A DNA stretch of 20,805 bases from CAZUQA01 sp964622375 (lineage in GTDB: Bacteria; Bacillota_I; Bacilli_A; Erysipelotrichales; Erysipelotrichaceae): contig CAZUQA010000046.1 of the NCBI GenBank assembly GCA_964622375.1, positions 1 to 20,805 of the forward strand, read 5' to 3'. Positions within the stretch are counted from its first letter, which is position 1. The number at the start of each line of letters is the position of its first letter. Made by a program: the position numbers and the translations under genes. Below the pieces are notes generated by a model. The model searched no databases and was not told where the DNA came from. It saw nothing but the letters and a program-made list of their open reading frames with translations. Below, in pieces: positions 14,141 through 20,805 of the stretch.

Positions 14141-17100
14141 ATGTTACAACTGACAGCTATTAAAAAATCCTATCGTACCGGAAGTTTTGTCCAGAATGCT
14201 TTGGATGGTGTATCGGTAGCTTTTCGCAATAACGAATTTGCCGCGGTGCTGGGGCCTTCCGGCTCCGGAAAAACCACGATGCTCAATATCATCGGAGGTC
14301 TAGACCGCTATGATGAAGGTGATCTAAAGATTGACGATGTCAGTACCAAACAGTATAAAGATCGTGATTGGGATATCTACCGCAATAATCGCATCGGTTT
14401 TGTCTTTCAAAGCTACAATTTGATTCCTCACCAATCGGTTCTTGCTAATGTCGAGTTGGCTTTGACATTAAGCGGAATTTCTCGCAAAGAAAGAAGAGAG
14501 CGGGCGATTCAAGCTTTAGATGAAGTCGGCTTAATCGATCATATCAATAAAAAACCCAGCCAGATGAGTGGGGGACAAATGCAAAGAGTGGCGATCGCCC
14601 GGGCTTTGATAAACGATCCGGAGATTCTTTTAGCCGATGAACCAACCGGAGCTTTAGATTCGGAGACCAGTAAACAGGTGATGGAACTGTTGACGAAGAT
14701 TGCCAAAGATCGTTTAGTAGTTATGGTTACCCATAATAATGCTCTGGCTGAACGTTATGCCAATCGTCTGATACGTCTGACCGACGGTAAAATAACCTCA
14801 GATTCTCATCCTTTTGATCCAGAGACAGAAAAAGAAGTCAATACTCGGGAAATCCGGAAAACCAGTATGTCGTTTTGGACAGCGGTGTCTTTGTCTTTCA
14901 GCAACTTAATGACTAAAAAAACCCGAACCTTTATCACTGCTTTAGCCGGTTCCATCGGTATCGTCGGCATTGCCGCAATATTCGCTTTAGCCAACGGAAT
15001 AAACATTTACATAAAAAACGTCGAAGAAGAGACTTTAAGTATGTACCCTTTAACCATTCAAAGCTCAGGTTTTGACTTCACCAGTATCTTCGCCAATCAT
15101 ACCAGTGAAGGTCCGCATGATGGTTCGGAAACTGACCGTGACTTCATCCGAGAATGGCGAATCTTGGACAAGGTATTTTCTAACCGTAAACGCAATGATT
15201 TAGCCACTCTAAAAAGTCATTTCGACAAGAATAAAGCTACTGTTGATCAATATGCCATAACTGTCCAATATACCTACGATGTCACACCCCAGATTTTCTT
15301 GAAAGACACGGAAAAGAGCATCGAACAAGTCAATCCTGATGCTATTTTCAGTAAAATGATGATGGGGCAATCCAGCGGTATGGGTTTTAATATGATAAAC
15401 CGCATGCAGATGTTTTTAGAGTTACCTAATGAATCGAAACTATATGATAACCAGTACTTGGTGGTAGCCGGTCATTGGCCAAAGAAGTACGATGAGTTGG
15501 TACTGGTGGTTTATGAAAACAATTCCATAAGCGATTTCTTATTGTACTCAATCGGTATCAAAAGTCGTGATGATTTGCGGGCTATGTTGGAAGCCGTGAT
15601 GAATAACACGGAAGCTGACTTAGTCCAGGAGGAACGCGGTGACCGCTATGAATACTCCGATTTTATGGGTATGGAATTTAAAATGATTTTGGCTGCCGAT
15701 AAATACCAATACGATCCAAAGTACAAGGTTTGGGTCGACAAAACCAAAGATGAGAAGTACATGCGTAATCTTCTGGATAATCAAGCCATGACTTTAAAAA
15801 TTGTCGGTATTGTCAAACCGGATCCTGAAGCTACGATTTACTCACTTGATGCCGGTATTTACTATAGCCCGGAGCTTATCGCGTATTTAATGAAACAAGG
15901 AGCCCAACAACAAATAGTGCTTGACCAGTTAGCTGAGCCTACTAAAAATGTTATCAGCGGCAATACCTTTCTTTATGATAAAGATAATCCCCGTAATAAA
16001 TTTGATTTCTCAAAAATAATCAAGATTGACAAGAACGCTATCAGTAAAGGTTTTCAGATGGATCAATCGGCTTTTACAAATATCAATTTAGATTTTTCCA
16101 GTATCCCTTTGCCGGCTTTTGATGTGAATCAATTGTTGGCAGCTATGGCCGGACAACTTAACATACCAAGCAGCCAACTATCCGCAATTATGACGCAAAC
16201 CATGGGAGAATTTATGACTGAAGAGCTGGCTAAGGGTGTTACTGATCCCAATGCCATGATTGCCGATTTACCGGCTTACTTGGCTCGTAGCGATGTGCAA
16301 GCAAAACTAAGTGCCCGTTTATCGGCAGTTATCAGCCCTTCGCTTATTCAAGAGCAACTGAGCAAAGCCTTGTCACAATATATGCAAACGATGATTCAGG
16401 CTTACATGGGTCAAATGATGGCCCAGTTGAGTGAACAAATCCAATTGAGCATCCAACAAGCTTTTGCCAGTATGCCGGCACAAATGGCACGTGCCTTTTC
16501 CCGAGCTTTCAAGATTAATATGAATGAAGAAGAAATTATGGAATTAATGACGGCCATGATGAGCCCGGATGACAGCAGTTATGAAAAGAACTTGTCAGCT
16601 TTCGGTTATGCGAATGTACAAGAGCCGATACAGATAAACATCTATCCTAAGGATTTTGAATCCAAAAAAGAAATAATTGCTTTTTTGGATCAATATAATG
16701 ACAGTATGGTTTCCAAAGGAACACCGGAAAAAGTTATTCGTTATGTCGATATTGTCGGAACCCTGATGTCTTCGGTTACTTCCATCGTTGATTTGGTCAG
16801 CTATGCCCTGGTTGCTTTTGTCTCGATTTCTCTGGTAGTTTCTTCGATAATGATTGGGGTAATAACCTATATCTCAGTATTAGAAAGGAAGAAGGAAATC
16901 GGGATACTACGCGCAGTAGGTGCCAGCAAGAAAGATATCAGAAGAGTATTCAACGCTGAAACGATGATCGTCGGTTTAGTTGCCGGTATCCTGGGTATTC
17001 TGGTGACTTTGGTAATCAGTTTGGTGGCGAATATAATTCTCTACAATAAATTTGAAATTAAAAACTTGTCACAGTTACCACTGGATGTTGCGCTGATCTT

Positions 17101-17197
17101 GATTGCTGTCAGCGTGTTACTGTCTTATATCGCCGGCTTGATACCGGCTTCAGCCGCTACCAGAAAAGATCCGGTAGAAGCTTTAAGGACGGAATAA
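14141..17197 (+). CDS. ABC exporter-type ATPase-permease fusion with very large extracellular domain (MacB/FtsX class)
   Basis: This 1018-residue protein carries an N-terminal ATPase of the LolD/MacB type: Walker A GPSGSGKT (38-45), signature MSGGQMQR (142-149), Walker B ILLADEPTGALDS (162-174), His198. A first membrane helix lies at about 264-287. Residues 288 to about 880 are predicted outside the cell, far larger than the roughly 200-230 residues in MacB. Three further helices (884-912, 942-968, 981-1003) and the RKKEIGILRAVGASKKDI coupling segment (916-933) form the FtsX-type C-terminus, ending PVEALRTE. Part of the outer domain (about 660-810) is Met/Gln/Ala-rich and looks helical. This class works as mechanotransmitters for lipoprotein, peptide or antibiotic handling, or cell-wall hydrolase control. 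No partner is encoded next to it. A single fused chain could dimerise. Substrate unknown. Confidence 0.85.
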   Translation: MLQLTAIKKSYRTGSFVQNALDGVSVAFRNNEFAAVLGPSGSGKTTMLNIIGGLDRYDEGDLKIDDVSTKQYKDRDWDIYRNNRIGFVFQSYNLIPHQSVLANVELALTLSGISRKERRERAIQALDEVGLIDHINKKPSQMSGGQMQRVAIARALINDPEILLADEPTGALDSETSKQVMELLTKIAKDRLVVMVTHNNALAERYANRLIRLTDGKITSDSHPFDPETEKEVNTREIRKTSMSFWTAVSLSFSNLMTKKTRTFITALAGSIGIVGIAAIFALANGINIYIKNVEEETLSMYPLTIQSSGFDFTSIFANHTSEGPHDGSETDRDFIREWRILDKVFSNRKRNDLATLKSHFDKNKATVDQYAITVQYTYDVTPQIFLKDTEKSIEQVNPDAIFSKMMMGQSSGMGFNMINRMQMFLELPNESKLYDNQYLVVAGHWPKKYDELVLVVYENNSISDFLLYSIGIKSRDDLRAMLEAVMNNTEADLVQEERGDRYEYSDFMGMEFKMILAADKYQYDPKYKVWVDKTKDEKYMRNLLDNQAMTLKIVGIVKPDPEATIYSLDAGIYYSPELIAYLMKQGAQQQIVLDQLAEPTKNVISGNTFLYDKDNPRNKFDFSKIIKIDKNAISKGFQMDQSAFTNINLDFSSIPLPAFDVNQLLAAMAGQLNIPSSQLSAIMTQTMGEFMTEELAKGVTDPNAMIADLPAYLARSDVQAKLSARLSAVISPSLIQEQLSKALSQYMQTMIQAYMGQMMAQLSEQIQLSIQQAFASMPAQMARAFSRAFKINMNEEEIMELMTAMMSPDDSSYEKNLSAFGYANVQEPIQINIYPKDFESKKEIIAFLDQYNDSMVSKGTPEKVIRYVDIVGTLMSSVTSIVDLVSYALVAFVSISLVVSSIMIGVITYISVLERKKEIGILRAVGASKKDIRRVFNAETMIVGLVAGILGILVTLVISLVANIILYNKFEIKNLSQLPLDVALILIAVSVLLSYIAGLIPASAATRKDPVEALRTE

Positions 17198-17217
17198 AAC
17201 GAACCTAAAACAAAATA

Positions 17218-17254
17218 AAAAGGGATTTGCCCTTATGGCAAATCCCTTTTCTTC
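17218..17254. terminator. Bidirectional terminator between convergent genes
   Basis: AAAAGGGATTTGCC (17218-17231) pairs perfectly over 14 bp with GGCAAATCCCTTTT (17237-17250) around a 5-nt loop. A-tract and T-tract flanks make it work in both directions, serving the exporter gene (plus) and the membrane protein gene (minus). Confidence 0.92.
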
Positions 17255-17265
17255 ATCCTTGGTAA

Positions 17266-17760
17266 TTATTCTTTGTTAGCTTCGATGCAGAAATCAATGC
17301 AGCCAACGGTATAGTTCACCATGGCTAAAAAATACACCGGGATAGCGATGAGGTGAATGAGACCGGCAATAAACCAGAAGCTCATCAACAAGAGCGCGGA
17401 AGAAAGTAAAGAAAGCGTACCCAAAGTCAGGGCTAACATACCGAGTAAAGCTAGAACATAGTACACGGTAGCTTTGCGCGTTGCTGTGCCAAGTTTTCCT
17501 GTTAACCACATCATAATGGCGATGGTGATAGCTGCGCCAATGGCGAAGCTGATGATTTGGGAGAAGAAACCCGCAGCGGAACGGTTAAAAATTGAGCCTA
17601 CCGATGTAAGAGCCGTATAAGCCAAACTCAAAAAAGTGCCGGTGGTGATATCAGTCACTACGCTTTCAGGAACTTCAATAACCTTATCTCCGGGCTTAAT
17701 CTTCGCAAATAAGCCACCGGCTTTAAAATAACCAATTAATTTAGAAACATTGTCAAACAT
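17266..17760 (-). CDS. Small multi-helix membrane protein, unknown function
   Basis: This 164-residue protein begins with an amphipathic, partly charged segment (1-45) containing IKPGDKVIEVPE, followed by a mixed region and three predicted membrane helices at about 66-88, 99-122 and 124-150. The C-terminus ends VGCIDFCIEANKE with two cysteines on what is probably the cytoplasmic side. A very strong ribosome site (AAGGAGGATGAATT) lies before the ATG on the minus strand. It is convergent with the exporter gene and divergent from the glycyl radical operon, and appears to be transcribed alone. I do not recognise the family. Confidence 0.7.
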   Translation of the reverse strand: MFDNVSKLIGYFKAGGLFAKIKPGDKVIEVPESVVTDITTGTFLSLAYTALTSVGSIFNRSAAGFFSQIISFAIGAAITIAIMMWLTGKLGTATRKATVYYVLALLGMLALTLGTLSLLSSALLLMSFWFIAGLIHLIAIPVYFLAMVNYTVGCIDFCIEANKE

Positions 17761-17822
17761 AATTCATCCTCCTTGTAGATATTGATCAAGACAATCTATT
17801 ACTTAAACTCAGAATGTGCTAA

Positions 17823-17861
17823 AGCTTTTTGAAAAAGCTCGGCTACACTACTGTCTGTAGC
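17823..17861. promoter_or_regulatory. Two adjacent inverted repeats in the divergent intergenic region
   Basis: AGCTTTTT-G-AAAAAGCT (17823-17839) is a 17-nt near-perfect palindrome, immediately followed by GCTACA (17842-17847) and TGTAGC (17856-17861) with an 8-nt gap. They lie between the minus-strand membrane gene and the glycyl radical operon, closer to the former's upstream side. Either could be an operator; the first could also form a small hairpin in RNA. Confidence 0.4.
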
Positions 17862-17904
17862 TATTTTAGAACAAATTCAAAAAAAATTCAAAGTATTATA
17901 AAAA

Positions 17905-17950
17905 ACAACATAAAACAACAATGTAAAATGTTGAATAATGTTGTTTTATG
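17905..17950. promoter_or_regulatory. Repeated ACAACA/TGTTGT operator array at the glycyl radical promoter
   Basis: ACAACA occurs twice in direct orientation with a 4-nt gap (17905-17910, 17915-17920). CATAAAACAACA (17909-17920) is a perfect 12-bp inverted partner of TGTTGTTTTATG (17939-17950), and CAACAT/ATGTTG form a further pair (17906-17911, 17928-17933). The right arm lies between the -35 and -10, a position suited to repression; the left half-sites lie just upstream of the -35. The word ACAACATAAAAC (17905-17916) is the exact reverse complement of 7632-7643 before the ferredoxin-like gene. Confidence 0.55.
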
Positions 17951-17957
17951 CTATAAT
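17929..17957 (+). promoter_or_regulatory. Promoter of the glycyl radical enzyme operon
   Basis: TATAAT (17952-17957) is perfect; a 17-nt spacer leads to a weak -35, TGTTGA (17929-17934). Transcription would start near 17964, only some 15 nt before the ATG, so the ribosome site AAAGAGG (17964-17970) is at the very 5' end of the message. Confidence 0.65.
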
Positions 17958-17978
17958 TATGACAAAGAGGTATATAAT

Positions 17979-20399
17979 ATGAACACTTATCTGCAATTTA
18001 AACCGAGTAATGATGATATTGATCTGGAAAGAATCAATCGTTTTCAAAAATATCTGACAGAAAGAAAACCGACAGTCTGTTACCAAAGAGCGAAAATAAT
18101 AACTGAAGTTTATCGCAACAATCAGAATAAATCCTGGGAGATGAAAAAAGCTTTGGCTTTAAAGGCACTTTTGTCAGAGATGGATGTCTATTTGGAAGAA
18201 GACAGTTTGATTATCGGCAATCAGGCTTCACGGAACTTCGCTGCTCCGGTTTTTCCGGAATATTCCTTTAATTGGTTGATCAAGGAGTTAGATGAATTGG
18301 GGAAGCGCAGTGGTGATTTTTTCTTGGTTGATGAAGAGACTAAGAGTGAGCTAAGAGCTTTACAGGATTTTTGGCAAGGTATCACTCATCAGGATGAGGT
18401 TAATCGCAATCTACCGGCAATCAATTTGGAAGCGGAGAAACAGGGCGTGCTGCATCGTGGCGGTATCAGTATGTCCGGAGACGGCCATATAGTGCCAAAC
18501 CATCAATTAGTCTTGGAAAGAGGATTTATCGGTGTTAAAAAAGTGGCGGAAGATAAACTGGGGAATCCCAACTTAAGTGAAAGCCAAAAAGACTTCTATC
18601 AAGCGGTGATGATATCCATGGATGCTGCCAATATTTACATCCAACGTTTACAGGATTTAGCCAGAGGCGAAGCTGAGAAAACTAATTCCACCAAAAGAAA
18701 ACTAGAATTAGTTGACATGGTAGCCATGTTGCAGGAAATCCTGGATGGAGAAATCAAGTCTTTCTACGCCGGAGTAGAAGCTATCTATCTGGTGCACTTG
18801 ATCATGATGATAGAAAGCAACGGTCACTCTTTCTCTTTTGGTCGTTTTGATCAATACATGTATGACTTATATCGCCATGATATTGCTTCCGGAGTAATCA
18901 GTAAAGAAAAAGCTTTAGAAATAATTACTCATTTCTTCTTAAAAAACAATACCCTTAATAAAATTCGCCCTTGGGGTCATACCCAGTTTTCCGGTGGTTA
19001 TCCTTTATACTCCAACTTAATGGTTGGCGGCTTGCGACCGGATGGCACTGACGGTACCAACGAGATTACTTATCTCTGCATGGAGGCGATGAATCTCACC
19101 CGCTTACCTGAACCCAATTTCTCTTTGCGTTTTAACAAAGATACACCACATGATTTAATGCTCTTAACCGCTAAACTAATAAGAACCGGCTTTGGTCAGC
19201 CTTCGATATTCGCCGATGAAGTTTGTATACCGGCGATGATGTCAGTCGGTATCGATGAAGTGACAGCCCGGGATTATGCCTCCATGGGTTGTGTGGAAAT
19301 CGGCATTGCCGGAAAATCCGGGCACCGGGCAACCGGGATGACGTATGTCAACTTTGGTAAGATTATCGAGTTGGTAATCAACAACGGCGTCGATCCCCGC
19401 AATGGTATTCAGCTCATCAACTTTAACGGTCAAGCCGGCCGTGATATTGAATTCACCAGTTACCAAGAAGTTTGGCAAGCTTGGAAACAAGCTTTGAAAT
19501 TCTATTCTGATTTAGCTTACGATTGTGATTTAGTATGTGATCGCTCATTGAAAAAGCACGATGCTGATACTTTCGCCAGTGCCTTAACCGATGATTGTTT
19601 AGGTCGGGGGAAGACTTTGAAAAACGGGGGTGGTGAATACGACTTTATCAGTGCTTCCAATATCGGTCCTTCGGTGGTGGGTGATAGTTTAGCGGCCATC
19701 AAGAAACTGATTTTTGAAGAAAAGAAATTCACTTTTAGCCAGTTGCGGGCTATTCTTGACGCTAACTTTGCCGGGGAAAACGGAGCTTTCTATCGCGCTA
19801 TGATGAAAAAAGCCCCAAAATTCGGCAATGATGATGATTATGTTGATGCTATAGTGGCTGATGTTTATGAGTCTTATTTGGAAATAATCAAAGACTACAA
19901 GACCGATCGTTACTTAGATAATCCCAAAATGAGCGGATACATCATGTCCACCAGCAATATCACATCTTATGTACCTAATGGTTTTGATGTCGGGGCAACT
20001 CCCGATGGTCGTTTAGCTACCATGCCATTAAATGAAGGAGCTTCGCCATGCTTAGGAGCGGATCGTCAAGGACCGACGGCAGTTATCAACTCTGTCGGCA
20101 AGCTACCAAATAAAAAAATGGCCGGAGGTCAGTTACTAAATATGCGTTTTGCCCCGGGAGCTTTAGCCGGCGATGAAAATTTGGAGAAATTCACTTACTT
20201 TATTGAAAGCGGAGCAGAAAAGAATATCTTTCATAATCAGTTTAATGTCGTAGACTCGGAAACCTTAAAAAAAGCCAAAGAACGGCCTGAAGACTATCCG
20301 GATTTAATGGTCAGGGTTGCCGGCTATTGTGCGCTGTTTGTAACCTTGATGCCGGAGGCTCAAGATGCCATTATCGCCAGGAGCGAACTGGGATGGTAA
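17979..20399 (+). CDS. Glycyl radical enzyme, dehydratase/lyase type (GCVE active site), substrate unknown
   Basis: This 806-residue enzyme belongs to the pyruvate formate-lyase/glycerol dehydratase superfamily. Near the C-terminus RVAGYCALFV carries the radical-bearing Gly782. The active-site loop reads MGCVEIG with Cys438 and Glu440; the Cys-x-Glu arrangement marks dehydratases, C-N and C-S lyases and decarboxylases, whereas true pyruvate formate-lyase has two adjacent cysteines. Other landmarks are HRGGISMSGDGH (159-170) and HNQFNVV (752-758). The frame opens at 17829, but ATG 17979 is chosen because AAAGAGG lies 8 nt before it, the promoter lies inside the longer frame, and the N-terminal residues then fit the family. 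The loop after GCVE (IGIAGKSGHRATGM) differs from the PGK-type loops I remember for CutC and glycerol dehydratase, so the substrate is open. The activase follows with a 7-nt overlap. Confidence 0.9.
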   Translation: MNTYLQFKPSNDDIDLERINRFQKYLTERKPTVCYQRAKIITEVYRNNQNKSWEMKKALALKALLSEMDVYLEEDSLIIGNQASRNFAAPVFPEYSFNWLIKELDELGKRSGDFFLVDEETKSELRALQDFWQGITHQDEVNRNLPAINLEAEKQGVLHRGGISMSGDGHIVPNHQLVLERGFIGVKKVAEDKLGNPNLSESQKDFYQAVMISMDAANIYIQRLQDLARGEAEKTNSTKRKLELVDMVAMLQEILDGEIKSFYAGVEAIYLVHLIMMIESNGHSFSFGRFDQYMYDLYRHDIASGVISKEKALEIITHFFLKNNTLNKIRPWGHTQFSGGYPLYSNLMVGGLRPDGTDGTNEITYLCMEAMNLTRLPEPNFSLRFNKDTPHDLMLLTAKLIRTGFGQPSIFADEVCIPAMMSVGIDEVTARDYASMGCVEIGIAGKSGHRATGMTYVNFGKIIELVINNGVDPRNGIQLINFNGQAGRDIEFTSYQEVWQAWKQALKFYSDLAYDCDLVCDRSLKKHDADTFASALTDDCLGRGKTLKNGGGEYDFISASNIGPSVVGDSLAAIKKLIFEEKKFTFSQLRAILDANFAGENGAFYRAMMKKAPKFGNDDDYVDAIVADVYESYLEIIKDYKTDRYLDNPKMSGYIMSTSNITSYVPNGFDVGATPDGRLATMPLNEGASPCLGADRQGPTAVINSVGKLPNKKMAGGQLLNMRFAPGALAGDENLEKFTYFIESGAEKNIFHNQFNVVDSETLKKAKERPEDYPDLMVRVAGYCALFVTLMPEAQDAIIARSELGW

Positions 20400-20805
20400 G
20401 CGAGTCAGAAAGACCATTAATTTCCAAAATTCAACGCTATTCGACGGCTGATGGACCCGGTATAAGGACAACGGTGTTTTTTGTCGGCTGTAATCTGCGG
20501 TGTCAGTGGTGCAGCAACCCCGAACTAATCAGTAAAGAATCAAAAATTCTCTATTATGCCACAAAATGCCAAAAATGCGGCTATTGTAGTCAGGCCTCTT
20601 TAGGGGCTATCAAAATTGAAAAAGGCAGTATGAGTTGCGATTGGCAACAAGCGGAATTAATCTACAAGGTAGCCGGCCAATGCCCTTATGGGGCTTACGA
20701 TATTGTCGGCAGTTACTATGATAGTGATGACTTAGTTAAGCAGTTAGTAGCCGATGAAGTATTCTACCGGAAATCCGGTGGCGGGGTTACCTTTTCCGGT
20801 GGTGA
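20393..20805 (+). CDS. Glycyl radical enzyme activase, radical SAM (3' truncated by window end)
   Basis: The first 137 codons are present. The protein installs the glycyl radical on the neighbouring enzyme by reductive cleavage of S-adenosylmethionine. The radical SAM cluster motif CX3CX2C appears as CNLRCQWC near residues 37-44, after the usual STADGPGIRTTVF segment, and SGGGVTFSGG at the edge is the next conserved motif. The ferredoxin-like insert common to dehydratase-type activases is present but reduced: CQKCGYC lacks the expected fourth Cys (SQASLGAI), and the second motif retains only one early Cys and the final CP. The remaining three plus the last Cys could bind one auxiliary cluster instead of two. 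ATG at 20393 overlaps the preceding stop (ATGGTAA), with AGGAG about 9 nt upstream. Truncation is only due to the window boundary. Confidence 0.9.
   Translation, partial: MVSESERPLISKIQRYSTADGPGIRTTVFFVGCNLRCQWCSNPELISKESKILYYATKCQKCGYCSQASLGAIKIEKGSMSCDWQQAELIYKVAGQCPYGAYDIVGSYYDSDDLVKQLVADEVFYRKSGGGVTFSGG

Noticed and set aside
15060..16640. A gene fusion error splitting the exporter into two genes
   Set aside because: The frame runs uninterrupted from ATPase to FtsX domain, with uniform codon use and no internal ribosome site plus start that would suggest two proteins.
17829..17978. A 50-residue N-terminal extension of the glycyl radical enzyme
   Set aside because: The stretch contains the promoter and operator array, has AT-biased random composition, and ATG 17979 has its own ribosome site.
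1..20805. CRISPR arrays, tRNA, rRNA, insertion sequences or prophage genes
   Set aside because: No regularly spaced repeats, cloverleaf-like segments, transposase motifs or phage proteins were seen in reading both strands.

Overview
This 20.8 kb window looks like chromosome from an anaerobic member of the Bacillota (Firmicutes). It is AT-rich, most starts have strong GGAGG-type ribosome sites, promoters match the housekeeping TTGACA-N17-TATAAT pattern, mannose-family PTS parts are present, and there is an oxygen-sensitive glycyl radical enzyme with its activase. TGA serves as a stop codon, so the standard bacterial code applies. I cannot name the genus. No rRNA, tRNA, CRISPR array or insertion sequence was recognised.

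Layout. (1) 1-203: 3' end of a mannose-family PTS IID gene. (2) 358-5336: a sugar operon with a Gfo/Idh/MocA dehydrogenase, a lipoprotein sugar-binding protein, an RbsA-type double ATPase and an RbsC-type permease, with a terminator-like hairpin after the binding-protein gene. (3) 5532-6299: a lone, divergent PTS IIC protein. (4) 7461-6547, minus strand: a TIM-barrel sugar isomerase/epimerase with its own consensus promoter, probably in the same sugar pathway. (5) 7709-8407: a ferredoxin-like Fe-S protein. (6) 8555-13315: a phosphate-transport operon, pstB1-pstS-pstC-pstA-pstB2-phoU, followed by a small membrane protein. (7) 14141-17197: a 1018-residue ATPase-permease fusion of the MacB/FtsX exporter type behind a palindrome-rich 432 bp regulatory region. 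(8) 17760-17266, minus strand: a small membrane protein of unknown role. (9) 17979 to the right edge: a glycyl radical enzyme and the start of its radical SAM activase.

The most striking observation is in the phosphate operon. Its two PstB ATPases are degenerate in complementary places. PstB1 keeps Walker A, the Q-loop Gln, the catalytic Glu and the switch His, but its signature reads LTTEQ. PstB2 keeps a perfect LSGGQ but has lost the Walker A Lys (to Ile), the Q-loop Gln (to Asp) and the catalytic Glu (to Arg). Placed head to tail, they would form exactly one complete ATP site and one dead site, so the importer should be an obligate PstB1-PstB2 heterodimer. The two halves of the sugar ATPase show the same division of labour, while the exporter at 14141 keeps all its motifs.

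A second cross-locus signal is regulatory. The ferredoxin-like gene and the glycyl radical operon share an exact 12-nt word and TGTTGT/ACAACA half-sites with 4-nt gaps near their promoters, suggesting one common regulator, perhaps a redox- or nitrogen-oxide-responsive one.
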